IMG/VR virus record: IMGVR_UViG_3300048764_000086
Location: 1 to 21,639 of that record
From: a virus
Reading direction: 5' to 3' (one strand)
DNA length: 21,639 nt
Under the pieces are notes generated by a model. It saw nothing but the letters and a program-made list of their open reading frames with translations. It was not told the origin of the DNA and made no database searches. How positions within the stretch are numbered: position 1 is the stretch's first letter; every line of letters starts with the position of its first letter. Made by a program: the position numbers and the translations under genes. Of the stretch, positions 14,353-20,641 are shown in pieces.

Positions 14353-14608
14353 TTCGAAGCCCTTTTGTAGGGTTGGGTTTGTCAAGTGCCGGTCTGCCCT
14401 CGTAAGACTCGCCGCCCACCGTTCCGCACACCTGCCATGCGGCCTTCTTCGCTGCTCTATGGCTACGGTAGCGCTCAGGCTCCGCTTCCCATACGCTTTG
14501 CATCGGAGAATCAAGCATGCGCCCAATCCCGTAACACCGGCGCTCAACGATCCAACGCTTTCTCCAGTACCGCTCGACAGCGTCGGCGTGCGTCATCAGC
14601 CGCCCCAT
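14342..14608 (-). CDS. hypothetical basic protein after terminase
   Basis: This 88-residue protein starts at ATG 14608 in a TGATG overlap with the terminase stop. It is rich in Arg and Trp (MGRLMTHADAVERYWRKRW, IVERRCYGIGRMLDSPMQ, HRAAKKAAWQVCG). A basic helical protein here could bind DNA, but no defined motif is visible and I do not recognise the family. Tight coupling to the terminase is the main evidence that it is real. Confidence 0.55.
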   Translation of the reverse strand: MGRLMTHADAVERYWRKRWIVERRCYGIGRMLDSPMQSVWEAEPERYRSHRAAKKAAWQVCGTVGGESYEGRPALDKPNPTKGLRNAR

Positions 14609-16203
14609 CAGAATCGTTCGCCCATGATGCCGGCCGTCACAGGCTTCTCCTGCCGCGACAACGTTCGAGGCTCAAACGCCTGGCCGCCAGCCATCAACGG
14701 CAACAACCGTGCCGCATAACTCACGCAATCCACCTGATCGTCATTGCGGCCCTTGTCGAACACGCAAAGCTCATCCTCAAACGCACCCAACCAATCGGCC
14801 TGACGCGGATGATAAACCTTGTGCTGCTGATACAAGCTGATCGCACCAAACGCCCGAGTAACCTTGTCCAACTTCGTTCCTGCCTCCGCCGGAATGTCCA
14901 TCACCGGATACCCGGCACGCGCCAGGATCGCCAACGGCGATCGTCCTGCACCAAACTTCTCAACCCACATCGGCGGACGGCCATACCGATCGGAGCAGCG
15001 CATCATGAACTCCGCGACCTGCTGATCCTCAAACCGCTGCCGCTCAAGATCAATCAACAGCAGCACGTCACCAGCAGCCCGCCATGTCGACACGACCGTC
15101 CAGTCCGCAGTCTGCTTGCTCGAGATAGCAACATCACAAACCTGGAACGTCGGACACACACCCGTATCAAACCTGCGGCCGTCCTCAAACACATAGTCGG
15201 ACTGCACCACAGCACCAAGCTGAACCGACTCGACACGCCAGTATCGAAAATCGGCCCGTTTGAACATGAACCCTTCCGCCGGCGACGGTCGCTGCTGATA
15301 CAACGCAGACCAATACCGCGGCAACTGGGCTCTACGAATCGCCTCGAGCTCATCACGACCATACCGCTCAGGCCACAACGCCTCACCCGGCTGTCTGCCA
15401 ATCGGATCGTTGTCCTCAGCCAACGCCGGCAGCACCACATGCGTCCACGGCTCAACATCAACCGGATGATTCAACAACCTCCCGGTCAAATCGTCCTCAT
15501 GCCACCGGGCCATCAGAATCACAATCGCCCCATGCGGCTCAAGCCTCGTCCTAGCCGTGCCCCAGAACCACTGCCAAATCTTCTCGCGAAGTAGTTCGCT
15601 GTCGGCCTCCTCGCTGTTCTTGTGCGGATCGTCAATGATCAAATCATCGGCGCCACGGCCCGTCAACATGCCGCCAACACCGAGCGCAAACATGCCGCCC
15701 TTCATCTGCTCCAACGTCCACCTAGCCCGTGCGGACGACCCCCTGTTCACGCTCACCCCATAGAACCGTGGCCCATACTCGATCAGCAAATCCCGGGCCT
15801 TGGCACCCCACTCCTCCGCAAACTCGGCACCATAACCCGCGACCACAATCCGCTTGTTCGGAAACATTCCGAGCCGCCACGCCGGATAGAACCTCGAACA
15901 CATCTCCGACTTGCCGTGTCTAACCGGCACCGACACGATCAGACGTTTCAACTCCCCGGCAGCAACCTGCACCAGCAGATCGTCAATCAGCCTGATATGC
16001 GCCGGCAGACCCCACTTCGGCTCCGTCGCCAACATCAACGACGCCGGCGACACCTGGGCGAGCAGCTGCAAGTCGGTCTCGGAGATCAGCCCCAAGTCGT
16101 CTGAGAGCCGGGTCGGCGACAAGATTGACGTTGACGAGCGGTCCACTAAGGTCAATTGTAGACGTCTGCGCGGCCTTCCCATGCAACCGATCGATGATCT
16201 CAC
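14608..16203 (-). CDS. large terminase subunit
   Basis: The ATPase-nuclease motor that packages DNA into the head. The frame can encode up to 531 residues from GTG 16203. The first 36 or so look non-conserved and lie over the preceding gene, so the true start may be GTG 16146, TTG 16095 or TTG 16071. Walker A is SVPVRHGKSE near 91-100 (usual form PPRHGKS) and Walker B is DDLIIDDPHK, followed by the coupling block VILMARWHEDD. The nuclease domain has VCDVAISSKQTADWTV, and a last acidic cluster is in DKGRNDDQVDCVSYA. All key residues expected of the family are present. It overlaps the putative small subunit gene by up to 221 bp in another frame. Confidence 0.9.
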   Translation of the reverse strand: MRSSIGCMGRPRRRLQLTLVDRSSTSILSPTRLSDDLGLISETDLQLLAQVSPASLMLATEPKWGLPAHIRLIDDLLVQVAAGELKRLIVSVPVRHGKSEMCSRFYPAWRLGMFPNKRIVVAGYGAEFAEEWGAKARDLLIEYGPRFYGVSVNRGSSARARWTLEQMKGGMFALGVGGMLTGRGADDLIIDDPHKNSEEADSELLREKIWQWFWGTARTRLEPHGAIVILMARWHEDDLTGRLLNHPVDVEPWTHVVLPALAEDNDPIGRQPGEALWPERYGRDELEAIRRAQLPRYWSALYQQRPSPAEGFMFKRADFRYWRVESVQLGAVVQSDYVFEDGRRFDTGVCPTFQVCDVAISSKQTADWTVVSTWRAAGDVLLLIDLERQRFEDQQVAEFMMRCSDRYGRPPMWVEKFGAGRSPLAILARAGYPVMDIPAEAGTKLDKVTRAFGAISLYQQHKVYHPRQADWLGAFEDELCVFDKGRNDDQVDCVSYAARLLPLMAGGQAFEPRTLSRQEKPVTAGIMGERF

Positions 16204-16645
16204 GGAACGTTGCCAGCCGATGCGGGTTGTCCCTCACGTACACAACACGCGCGTTCTCGCCATCACCGACAACCACAGCACGCTCAGCCACAAGCCCATC
16301 GGTCAACACTGCTTTGAGCTCGGCCTTGAACTCGTCGGCAACCTGTTGGATCAGTTCGATCTCGCGCGGACGACGCGGCCTGCCGGGATGATGGAAACCT
16401 ATAGCAGCCCGCGTTTGCGCGTCCTGGTGTGCGACGCACTTGTCGCTGTCTTTGAGCGGTCTTGCCTGGCATTGTGAGCCGTCCTTGTTTGGCTCGGTGC
16501 ACCAACGACGCCCAGACATGGCATGGGCCGGCGCTGGGGGCGGCGGAGGCGGGGCAGCAGATGGCGCACCCGGGCCAGAGGGCACGGATACCTGTAGACC
16601 CGCTGACGAACCGCCGCTGTAACCGCCCCGTTTGTCGATAGCCAT
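15983..16645 (-). CDS. putative small terminase subunit with zinc knuckle
   Basis: The start is placed at ATG 16645 (MAIDKRGGYSGGSSAGLQVS), 4 nt after the preceding TAG. 220 residues. A Pro/Ala-rich linker (APPPPPPAPAHA) leads to a Cys-rich motif, RRWCTEPNKDGSQC, then KCVAHQ: Cys-x9-Cys-x9-Cys-x2-His. A helical part follows, with HRLATFREIIDRLHGKAAQ, similar to the 'R...ildRl.GKp.q' ending of many small terminases. Position directly before the large subunit supports that role, which is to recognise the packaging site. The last 70 codons or so run over the large-subunit frame. Without a search the assignment remains probable rather than certain. Confidence 0.6.
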   Translation of the reverse strand: MAIDKRGGYSGGSSAGLQVSVPSGPGAPSAAPPPPPPAPAHAMSGRRWCTEPNKDGSQCQARPLKDSDKCVAHQDAQTRAAIGFHHPGRPRRPREIELIQQVADEFKAELKAVLTDGLVAERAVVVGDGENARVVYVRDNPHRLATFREIIDRLHGKAAQTSTIDLSGPLVNVNLVADPALRRLGADLRDRLAAARPGVAGVVDVGDGAEVGSAGAYQAD

Positions 16646-16649
16646 GGCC

Positions 16650-16817
16650 CTATTTTCTAGAGATCCGAAAGACCAACCACGCAAACCGGGCAGCTTGACG
16701 CCGATTCTTCCGGGGCGCCGGAGGCTGATGCACACAGCAGAACTGACCGCCGCCCGTCGTCCACGCCTTACACGGCTCGCCTGTCCATTTTCTAGTTGCA
16801 GCGCAACGTTGAGACAT
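16650..16817 (-). CDS. small zinc-knuckle protein
   Basis: This 55-residue protein starts at ATG 16817 in a TGATG overlap. It contains MSQRCAATRKWTGEPC, then FCCVHQPPAPRKNRRQ, spacing Cys-x10-Cys...Cys-x2-His-Gln. The same knuckle occurs in the next gene (15983-16645). The C-terminal half is very basic, as in nucleic-acid binders. It resembles small phage proteins with a 'GePCkA...C..HgG' signature encoded next to terminases. A helper in DNA packaging is a fair guess, not shown. Confidence 0.55.
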   Translation of the reverse strand: MSQRCAATRKWTGEPCKAWTTGGGQFCCVHQPPAPRKNRRQAARFAWLVFRISRK

Positions 16818-17005
16818 CAGTTTGGGCCGTGTACGATCGCCTGGTTCACCGGAAGAAACGCCTGCTGCTGCTCGGCCGTTGAGATCCACGCGGCCGTCAA
16901 CCTCACCGCGTCACGGCGGGTCATGCCAGCCTGTCTAAGCGTGAAAAAGAAAGCGTAGGCGCAAGCACCAGCCACCGTCGCAGCCATGACGCGCGCATCA
17001 GTCAC
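16817..17005 (-). CDS. hypothetical protein with one hydrophobic helix
   Basis: This 62-residue protein starts at GTG 17005 with a GTGA overlap on the preceding gene. Residues 6-22 (VMAATVAGACAYAFFFT) form a hydrophobic helix that could cross the membrane. Then come LRQAGMTRRDAVRLTAAW and a polar C-terminus. The 'R.aGmsR.dAvRLt' stretch is helical and resembles pieces of small actinophage proteins, but I cannot name the family. Confidence 0.5.
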   Translation of the reverse strand: MTDARVMAATVAGACAYAFFFTLRQAGMTRRDAVRLTAAWISTAEQQQAFLPVNQAIVHGPN

Positions 17006-17559
17006 GCCGGGCCTCTCAGGAACGCTTCGAGCGCAGCCTTCAACGACCTGACCGCAGAAAGGCGTTCCGCACGCCCCGAATCGGCGTTCAAAAGCAGCGA
17101 CTCCGCAAACAGATGCTGCGCACCGGTCATCGCATCAATCACCCTCAACACCACCGGATCAAGATCATCCTCAACAACGTCCGCGTCGACCAGCTCGCCA
17201 TGCAACCCTGACGACGCCTGCAACGCGCGCTGCACATCCCTCGCCGATGTTGCCGCCTCCGGCTCAGGCGCGTTCGCCGCGGCAATCATCTTCAAGCCCT
17301 GGCTCATCGACTCGAAATCCGCAGACTCTGCGCTTTTCACGAGCCGCATACACACTTGGGCTTGCCGTTCCGACCCGTGAAAGTTCTGCCCGAGCCACGG
17401 CAGCCAGTCACCATGCTCGCAACGGTCCTTCGCCTCAGTGAGCTTGCGGCCGATCCGGATAGCGCGCTGCACCGCGTTCTCAGTCTCGGTTTGCAACAGA
17501 TCCCACTCGCGGTTGATCTCCTTCGCAATATCGCCAAGCGTGCGCGTAATCTCGCTCAT
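17002..17559 (-). CDS. DUF3102-like protein
   Basis: This 185-residue protein starts at ATG 17559, overlapping the previous stop by ATGA. An upstream start to 17610 would run over the previous gene. The first 90 residues match the DUF3102 pattern: DIAKEINREWDLLQTETENA, RIGRKLTEAKDRCEHGDW, LPWLGQNFHGSERQAQVCM. Such proteins have a helical DNA-binding-like domain and occur in phages, plasmids and firmicute genomes, with unknown role. The C-terminal half is helical and acidic (DADVVEDDLDPVV). It lies second in the late operon, between the sigma-like protein and the terminase genes, so a role in packaging start or late regulation is possible. Confidence 0.65.
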   Translation of the reverse strand: MSEITRTLGDIAKEINREWDLLQTETENAVQRAIRIGRKLTEAKDRCEHGDWLPWLGQNFHGSERQAQVCMRLVKSAESADFESMSQGLKMIAAANAPEPEAATSARDVQRALQASSGLHGELVDADVVEDDLDPVVLRVIDAMTGAQHLFAESLLLNADSGRAERLSAVRSLKAALEAFLRGPA

Positions 17560-18164
17560 GCCGCGACCTCCGCAAGATCCAACGCCACATCCCGCAACCG
17601 CTCCACACACAAACCAGCCTCACGCGCACCAATCCGCAAAGCCTTCTGCGCATCACCAGCCTGATACCCCAAACCCAACAACACCCCAAACTTGACGGTC
17701 ATACGCCTGTCATGCCCCCAACGCCTGTCCAACGCCGCACCAATCCTTTGCGCATGATCACCGTCATACACGTCCTCCGCACGCAACTCGCGAATATGGT
17801 CGGTGCCGGTTTCTTCCACGATCACATCAAGACTAGCCGGTCGAGGATCATACTGCCAACGCCGCTTCCCGTCCTCGCCGGCAACAAGCCGATGGTTCTC
17901 CTGCAACCTGTGGTACGAATCGCCCAGCTTCAACCGTAGATGCTTCGACGCGTACCCCGCGAAACTCGAACCCGCCGGATCCCTCCCACCAAACCCTGGC
18001 TGGTAGCTCTTCGCAAGCCTGGACATGATCAACATGCCCTCGCCAAGCAGATCCTCGTACTCTTCCAGCGACAGACGCGCGTTGCCTGCCCTGATCGCGT
18101 CCCGAACGAACGCCTCGACGTCGAGAACGTCGTGCATTTGGACGCGCTGACTGAGCGTTGCCAC
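17556..18164 (-). CDS. sigma-like transcription factor
   Basis: This 202-residue protein starts at GTG 18164 with no Shine-Dalgarno; TAGTCT lies 9 nt upstream. Residues 33-85 resemble sigma70 region 2: LEEYEDLLGEGMLIMSRLAK (like 'DLlQeG.lgL..A...Y'), SFAGYASKHLRLKLGDSYHR (like 'F.tYA...Ir..l.d..R'). The C-terminal segment (KFGVLLGLGYQAGDAQKALR) could be a region 4-type HTH but is divergent. As first gene of the late operon it is a natural candidate for turning on late transcription. It could instead be a sigma-derived DNA-binding protein without polymerase contact. Confidence 0.5.
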   Translation of the reverse strand: MATLSQRVQMHDVLDVEAFVRDAIRAGNARLSLEEYEDLLGEGMLIMSRLAKSYQPGFGGRDPAGSSFAGYASKHLRLKLGDSYHRLQENHRLVAGEDGKRRWQYDPRPASLDVIVEETGTDHIRELRAEDVYDGDHAQRIGAALDRRWGHDRRMTVKFGVLLGLGYQAGDAQKALRIGAREAGLCVERLRDVALDLAEVAA

Positions 18165-18199
18165 CGACTGGGCAGACTAGCAGCCGCGGACGATACCCC

Positions 18200-18228
18200 T
18201 TGACACACCGAACGATTGTGCGTACACT
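18200..18228 (+). promoter_or_regulatory. early promoter P1
   Basis: TTGACA at 18200-18205, a 17-bp spacer and TACACT at 18223-18228 make a near-consensus sigma70/SigA promoter. Transcription should begin near 18235, about 22 nt before the ATG at 18257, with GAAAGGAA as ribosome site between them. It lies in the divergent gap between the late and early operons. Confidence 0.8.
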
Positions 18229-18256
18229 TGGGGTCCCGGAACCACGAAAGGAACCC

Positions 18257-18508
18257 ATGCCCTCTCCCCAGACCATAGGTGGTAGGTGGTGGAACGTCCC
18301 GAGCTTCGCGACCTCCAAAGCCATCCAGGCCGTCAACGACGTGCAAGCCGCAGACATCGACCTCGCGAACCTGATCGACCGGACAATCCGCGATCTTCGC
18401 CAACTCCAACCATCGTTCACCGGCACCCCATTGTACTCCACGATCCAGGCCACCATTGCGGGCCTCGAGCGCGAGTATGCGGCGACCGTGAGAAAGTACC
18501 CGGCATGA
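18257..18508 (+). CDS. first early gene, hypothetical protein
   Basis: This 83-residue protein starts at ATG 18257 with a good ribosome site (GAAAGGAA). It begins MPSPQTIGGRWWNVPSFATS, then a helical part with KAIQAVNDVQAADIDLANL and IQATIAGLEREYAATVRKYP, likely a helical hairpin or short coiled coil. Codons 10-20 include the 29-bp block shared with the antisense strand of the protease gene. No family is recognised. As the first product of promoter P1 it may be regulatory, but nothing in the protein proves that. Confidence 0.65.
   Translation: MPSPQTIGGRWWNVPSFATSKAIQAVNDVQAADIDLANLIDRTIRDLRQLQPSFTGTPLYSTIQATIAGLEREYAATVRKYPA
18286..18314. repeat. 29-bp repeat, copy in first early gene
   Basis: Identical to 11561-11589 in the protease gene. 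In the early transcript these bases lie about 50-80 nt after the predicted start and are fully complementary to the protease mRNA near its 5' end. Confidence 0.9.
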
Positions 18509-18708
18509 ACGAACTGCGCGGACTCGACAACTGGATCACCGGCGTCAGCGACACAACGAACCCGAGATCACCGTACTACACCGGCCCCGAGTTCGACCTG
18601 ATGATCTGCCCATGCGGATGCGAGTTCTCAACCGAGAACACCGGCGACACCCGATGCCCGGACTGCGGGAGCACCCGCACAACGATCCTCGACGACAGGG
18701 AAGACTGA
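18505..18708 (+). CDS. small zinc-ribbon protein
   Basis: This 67-residue protein starts at ATG 18505, overlapping the previous stop by ATGA. MNELRGLDNWITGVSDTTNP is followed by MICPCGCEFSTENTGDTRCP and DCGSTRT, giving Cys-x-Cys-x-Cys and Cys-x2-Cys pairs about 13 residues apart, typical of a zinc ribbon. The acidic end (DDRED) follows. It is probably a nucleic-acid or protein adaptor of the early operon. No enzyme motif is present. Confidence 0.7.
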   Translation: MNELRGLDNWITGVSDTTNPRSPYYTGPEFDLMICPCGCEFSTENTGDTRCPDCGSTRTTILDDRED

Positions 18709-18914
18709 TGGTTGCTTACAGCACACTCTCATGGATCGCCGGCATCGCCGTATGCTGGCTGGTCGCCGGGCTCATTGTATGCGGCGTGATCGCTTGGGGC
18801 AACTGGAACAAGCCAAGGTTCAAAATGGAATGGTTGGGCGGCGAGCTTTGGTTGTTGGACTACGGTTACCCGGTTGAGCTGCTTGCCGTCGATGGCGGCG
18901 TGTGCGCGAGTTGA
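18708..18914 (+). CDS. small membrane protein
   Basis: This 68-residue protein starts at ATG 18708 in a TGATG overlap. Residues 7-28 (LSWIAGIAVCWLVAGLIVC) form a clear transmembrane helix, followed by a short charged and aromatic domain (GNWNKPRFKMEWLGGELWLL). The topology is probably N-out or re-entrant with a cytoplasmic C-terminal part. No family is recognised. Early phage membrane peptides often alter host physiology or exclude other phages, but nothing here shows that. Confidence 0.6.
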   Translation: MVAYSTLSWIAGIAVCWLVAGLIVCGVIAWGNWNKPRFKMEWLGGELWLLDYGYPVELLAVDGGVCAS

Positions 18915-18918
18915 CGCC

Positions 18919-19125
18919 ATGATCGACTGGGCCGAGCTAGGCGTAACCGATCCCGCCGAAATTCGCTTGCTACAACATGACCGCAGGCTTTACGGCAACT
19001 GCTACATCAAGGATGGCAAACGGATTGATCCGCAAGACCTTTACACGACTGGCGGCGAACCGATGTATCCGCGCTTACCAAAAGCCAACTGGGACCTTTT
19101 CGCGCTGATCGATGGGACGCTGTAG
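18919..19125 (+). CDS. hypothetical protein
   Basis: This 68-residue protein starts at ATG 18919, 4 nt after the previous stop. It reads MIDWAELGVTDPAEIRLLQH, then DRRLYGNCYIKDGKRIDPQD and PRLPKANWDLFALIDGTL. It is mixed helix and strand, with conserved-looking Trp and Tyr but no known motif. It is the last gene before the terminator at 19174-19202. Confidence 0.55.
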   Translation: MIDWAELGVTDPAEIRLLQHDRRLYGNCYIKDGKRIDPQDLYTTGGEPMYPRLPKANWDLFALIDGTL

Positions 19126-19173
19126 GCTCTCTTGTGCTGCGGCCGATCCAGAGTGGAAGCCGTTTGTGGGATA

Positions 19174-19202
19174 GGGCGTCCGACCATCACGGTTGGGCGC
19201 CC
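19174..19202 (+). terminator. hairpin terminator after first early operon
   Basis: A 12-bp stem, 19174-19185 with 19191-19202 (ten Watson-Crick and two G-U pairs), has a 5-nt loop ATCAC. It lies 49 nt after the stop at 19125 and directly before promoter P2. The following bases are TTCCGGGTT, so the U-tract is weak, and termination may be partial. Confidence 0.6.
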
Positions 19203-19209
19203 TTCCGGG

Positions 19210-19239
19210 TTGACGGGGGCCCGGTCGAAAGCGTATCCT
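19210..19239 (+). promoter_or_regulatory. early promoter P2
   Basis: TTGACG at 19210-19215, an 18-bp spacer and TATCCT at 19234-19239 fit a sigma70-type promoter. It should start transcription near 19247, leaving a leader of about 45 nt before the ATG at 19293. It stands immediately after a hairpin terminator, so it begins a new unit. Confidence 0.65.
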
Positions 19240-19292
19240 GATAGTTGCACGCCGGTTTGGTGCCCCGGCCCGCAAACCCTGGAGAACACTTG

Positions 19293-19490
19293 ATGGCTGA
19301 CCCTCGCTGTGATCGTTGCGACGACCAAGGCTGGTATCTCGACAGTCTGGAATCGCGTGCACCGTTGTTTGGGCGGTTGAAAATGTTGCGGGAGCCGTCT
19401 TGGGTTCGTACGGTCGTGGAGTGCGGGTGCCGCGATGTTGCCGGCAATCTTGCGAGAGACCGGTACATGGCATCACGGGCTGCGGCATGA
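19293..19490 (+). CDS. small zinc-finger-like protein
   Basis: This 65-residue protein starts at ATG 19293 (GGAGAA upstream). It begins MADPRCDRCDDQGWYLDSLE and later has VVECGCRDVAGNLARDRYM. Two Cys pairs, Cys-x2-Cys and Cys-x-Cys, about 37 residues apart and with 'C..C.d.Gw', resemble half a DnaJ-type zinc finger as found in many small phage proteins. It probably binds zinc. No further role can be read. Confidence 0.65.
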   Translation: MADPRCDRCDDQGWYLDSLESRAPLFGRLKMLREPSWVRTVVECGCRDVAGNLARDRYMASRAAA

Positions 19491-19699
19491 GCGAACTGCC
19501 GACCGAGGGGCAAAACGACAGAGCCAAATACGAGCTAGTCCTCGCGAAGCGCCGGTGCTGTCACGAGGGCTGCACGAGGACGGTGACGCACTTCATGGTG
19601 CCGGTTGGGAGCGACCCGGCTTCTGAGCCCGTCTGGTGCCTTGACCACGACAGCGACTCGCGGCGTCCTGGTGCTCGCGAACGGACGGTGATCCGCTGA
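19487..19699 (+). CDS. small Cys/His protein
   Basis: This 70-residue protein starts at ATG 19487 (ATGA overlap). MSELPTEGQNDRAKYELVLA is followed by RRCCHEGCTRTVTHFM and VWCLDHDSDS, a Cys-x4-Cys...Cys-x2-His set likely to bind zinc. The C-terminus is Arg-rich. It is the second consecutive small zinc-binding candidate in this operon. The family is not recognised. Confidence 0.6.
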   Translation: MSELPTEGQNDRAKYELVLAKRRCCHEGCTRTVTHFMVPVGSDPASEPVWCLDHDSDSRRPGARERTVIR

Positions 19700-19953
19700 T
19701 GACTCGCAGGAAGCGGTGGCGAGTGGGCTGGTGCGTGGTCGGCGATCAAGTGAGTTGGTTCGAGTTCGACCATGAACGCGCGGCGGTGAGCTACTTCGAG
19801 GCGGCACGCCATGCGAAGGAGTCGGAGTCGGATCGCACACTGAAGCGTGCGTGGTTGCAGCGCGCCAAGGGCATTTCCCCTCTTGACGAGAACAGCGAGT
19901 GGGTGCTGATCGACGGTCCATTGCCGATTCCCTCGACGTTCGAGGCCGCGTGA
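19699..19953 (+). CDS. hypothetical protein
   Basis: This 84-residue protein starts at ATG 19699 in a TGATG overlap. MTRRKRWRVGWCVVGDQVSW begins a strand-rich half. A helical stretch follows (HERAAVSYFEAARHAKESES) and then WVLIDGPLPIPSTFE. The shape is a small alpha/beta protein. I do not recognise the family. It is followed by a 1-bp overlap with the next frame. Confidence 0.6.
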   Translation: MTRRKRWRVGWCVVGDQVSWFEFDHERAAVSYFEAARHAKESESDRTLKRAWLQRAKGISPLDENSEWVLIDGPLPIPSTFEAA

Positions 19954-20033
19954 TGGTGGGCTTCCGCTTGACGGCGTTGCTGCTACTCGCCCTAGCTGTC
20001 GGGTTTGCGTTTGCTTGGTTGGCGGCGCGATGA
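19953..20033 (+). CDS. tiny membrane peptide
   Basis: A 26-residue frame starts at ATG 19953 within TGATG: MVGFRLTALLLLALAVGFAF then AWLAAR and stop. It is one transmembrane helix with basic residues at both ends. The overlaps with its neighbours (1 and 4 bp) suggest real translation, and the frame would be missed by usual length limits. Confidence 0.5.
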   Translation: MVGFRLTALLLLALAVGFAFAWLAAR

Positions 20034-20068
20034 CTCGTCTGCCGCTTTCGGGTGTTCTCTCCACATGA
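20030..20068 (+). other. 12-codon linking reading frame
   Basis: ATG at 20030 overlaps the membrane peptide's stop (ATGA), encodes MTRLPLSGVLST, and stops in another ATGA that starts the next gene at 20065. It may be a translation relay that carries ribosomes to the next start, or chance. Confidence 0.25.
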
Positions 20069-20580
20069 CGACAAGCCTTCATCTTGTCGACACGCAAACA
20101 GCCGAGCTCGTCCCAGGCGACCAAGGCTACCTCGACAAAATCCAAGAACTCGAAACCCAACTGCGCAAAGCCGAGAAACGCGTCCGCTCACTGGACTGCC
20201 AGATCGCAGCGTTGGAGGAACGCAAAGCCAAAGCCAGACTGGAACACGCTCAACGCCGAATCATCGAAGACGTGTTCCAAGAGTGGTGCCAGGTCGCGGG
20301 GCGCAAAGCCACAACGAAACTGGGGGCCGTCAGGTTCGACACGATCGCGTCAAGACTCGCTGAGGGCCGGTCAAGATGGGAGTTCAGTCTTGCGATCTAC
20401 TATGGGGTGCACAGGCCGCCGATCAAGGATGGCATCCGGTTCGATGACATCAGCCTGATCTGCCGGGACGAGGTCAGGTTCGAAACCCGGATGCGGGCGT
20501 GTTACCGCGAGTTTCCTGATGTTGCTAAGGGCTTTCTGCCGGCCGGCGAGATCGTACAGCTCCCCGGCATCGCGTCCTAG
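20065..20580 (+). CDS. coiled-coil protein with replication-initiator-like C-terminal domain
   Basis: This 171-residue protein starts at ATG 20065 (MTTSLHLVDTQTAELVPGDQ). Residues 23-72 form a coiled coil (IQELETQLRKAEKRVRSLDC, IAALEERKAKARLEHAQRRI). The remaining part, VFQEWCQVAGRKATTKLGAV, RFDTIASRLAEGRSRWEF, SLAIYYGVHRPP and RFDDISLICRDEVRFETRM, follows the pattern of the C-terminal domain of actinophage replication initiators: 'vf.yW..vtG....kl...R...I..rLaeG', 'l..AI.G', 'y.dl.lilrd...ve.f'. It could be a stand-alone replication or DNA-binding factor. No catalytic residues are seen. The assignment is from recalled family pattern. Confidence 0.55.
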   Translation: MTTSLHLVDTQTAELVPGDQGYLDKIQELETQLRKAEKRVRSLDCQIAALEERKAKARLEHAQRRIIEDVFQEWCQVAGRKATTKLGAVRFDTIASRLAEGRSRWEFSLAIYYGVHRPPIKDGIRFDDISLICRDEVRFETRMRACYREFPDVAKGFLPAGEIVQLPGIAS

Positions 20581-20612
20581 AAACACCGCGACCCGCCGGG
20601 CCATAAAGGCAC

Positions 20613-20641
20613 TTGACGGGCCGAGGGCGATCATCTAAGAT
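20613..20641 (+). promoter_or_regulatory. early promoter P3
   Basis: TTGACG at 20613-20618, a 17-bp spacer and TAAGAT at 20636-20641 form a good sigma70-type promoter 32 bp after the previous stop. The predicted start near 20648 lies about 330 nt before the next gene, so the transcript has a long leader. Confidence 0.7.

Noticed and set aside
14386-15594. Long plus-strand frame (402 codons)
   Set aside because: It lies antisense to the large terminase, has Arg/His/Pro-rich composition and no ribosome site. It is a shadow of a GC-rich gene.
20371-20634. Minus-strand frame of 87 codons downstream of the possible leftward promoter
   Set aside because: Mostly antisense to the coiled-coil gene, no ribosome site and no recognisable motif. 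Kept out despite the promoter-like sequence.
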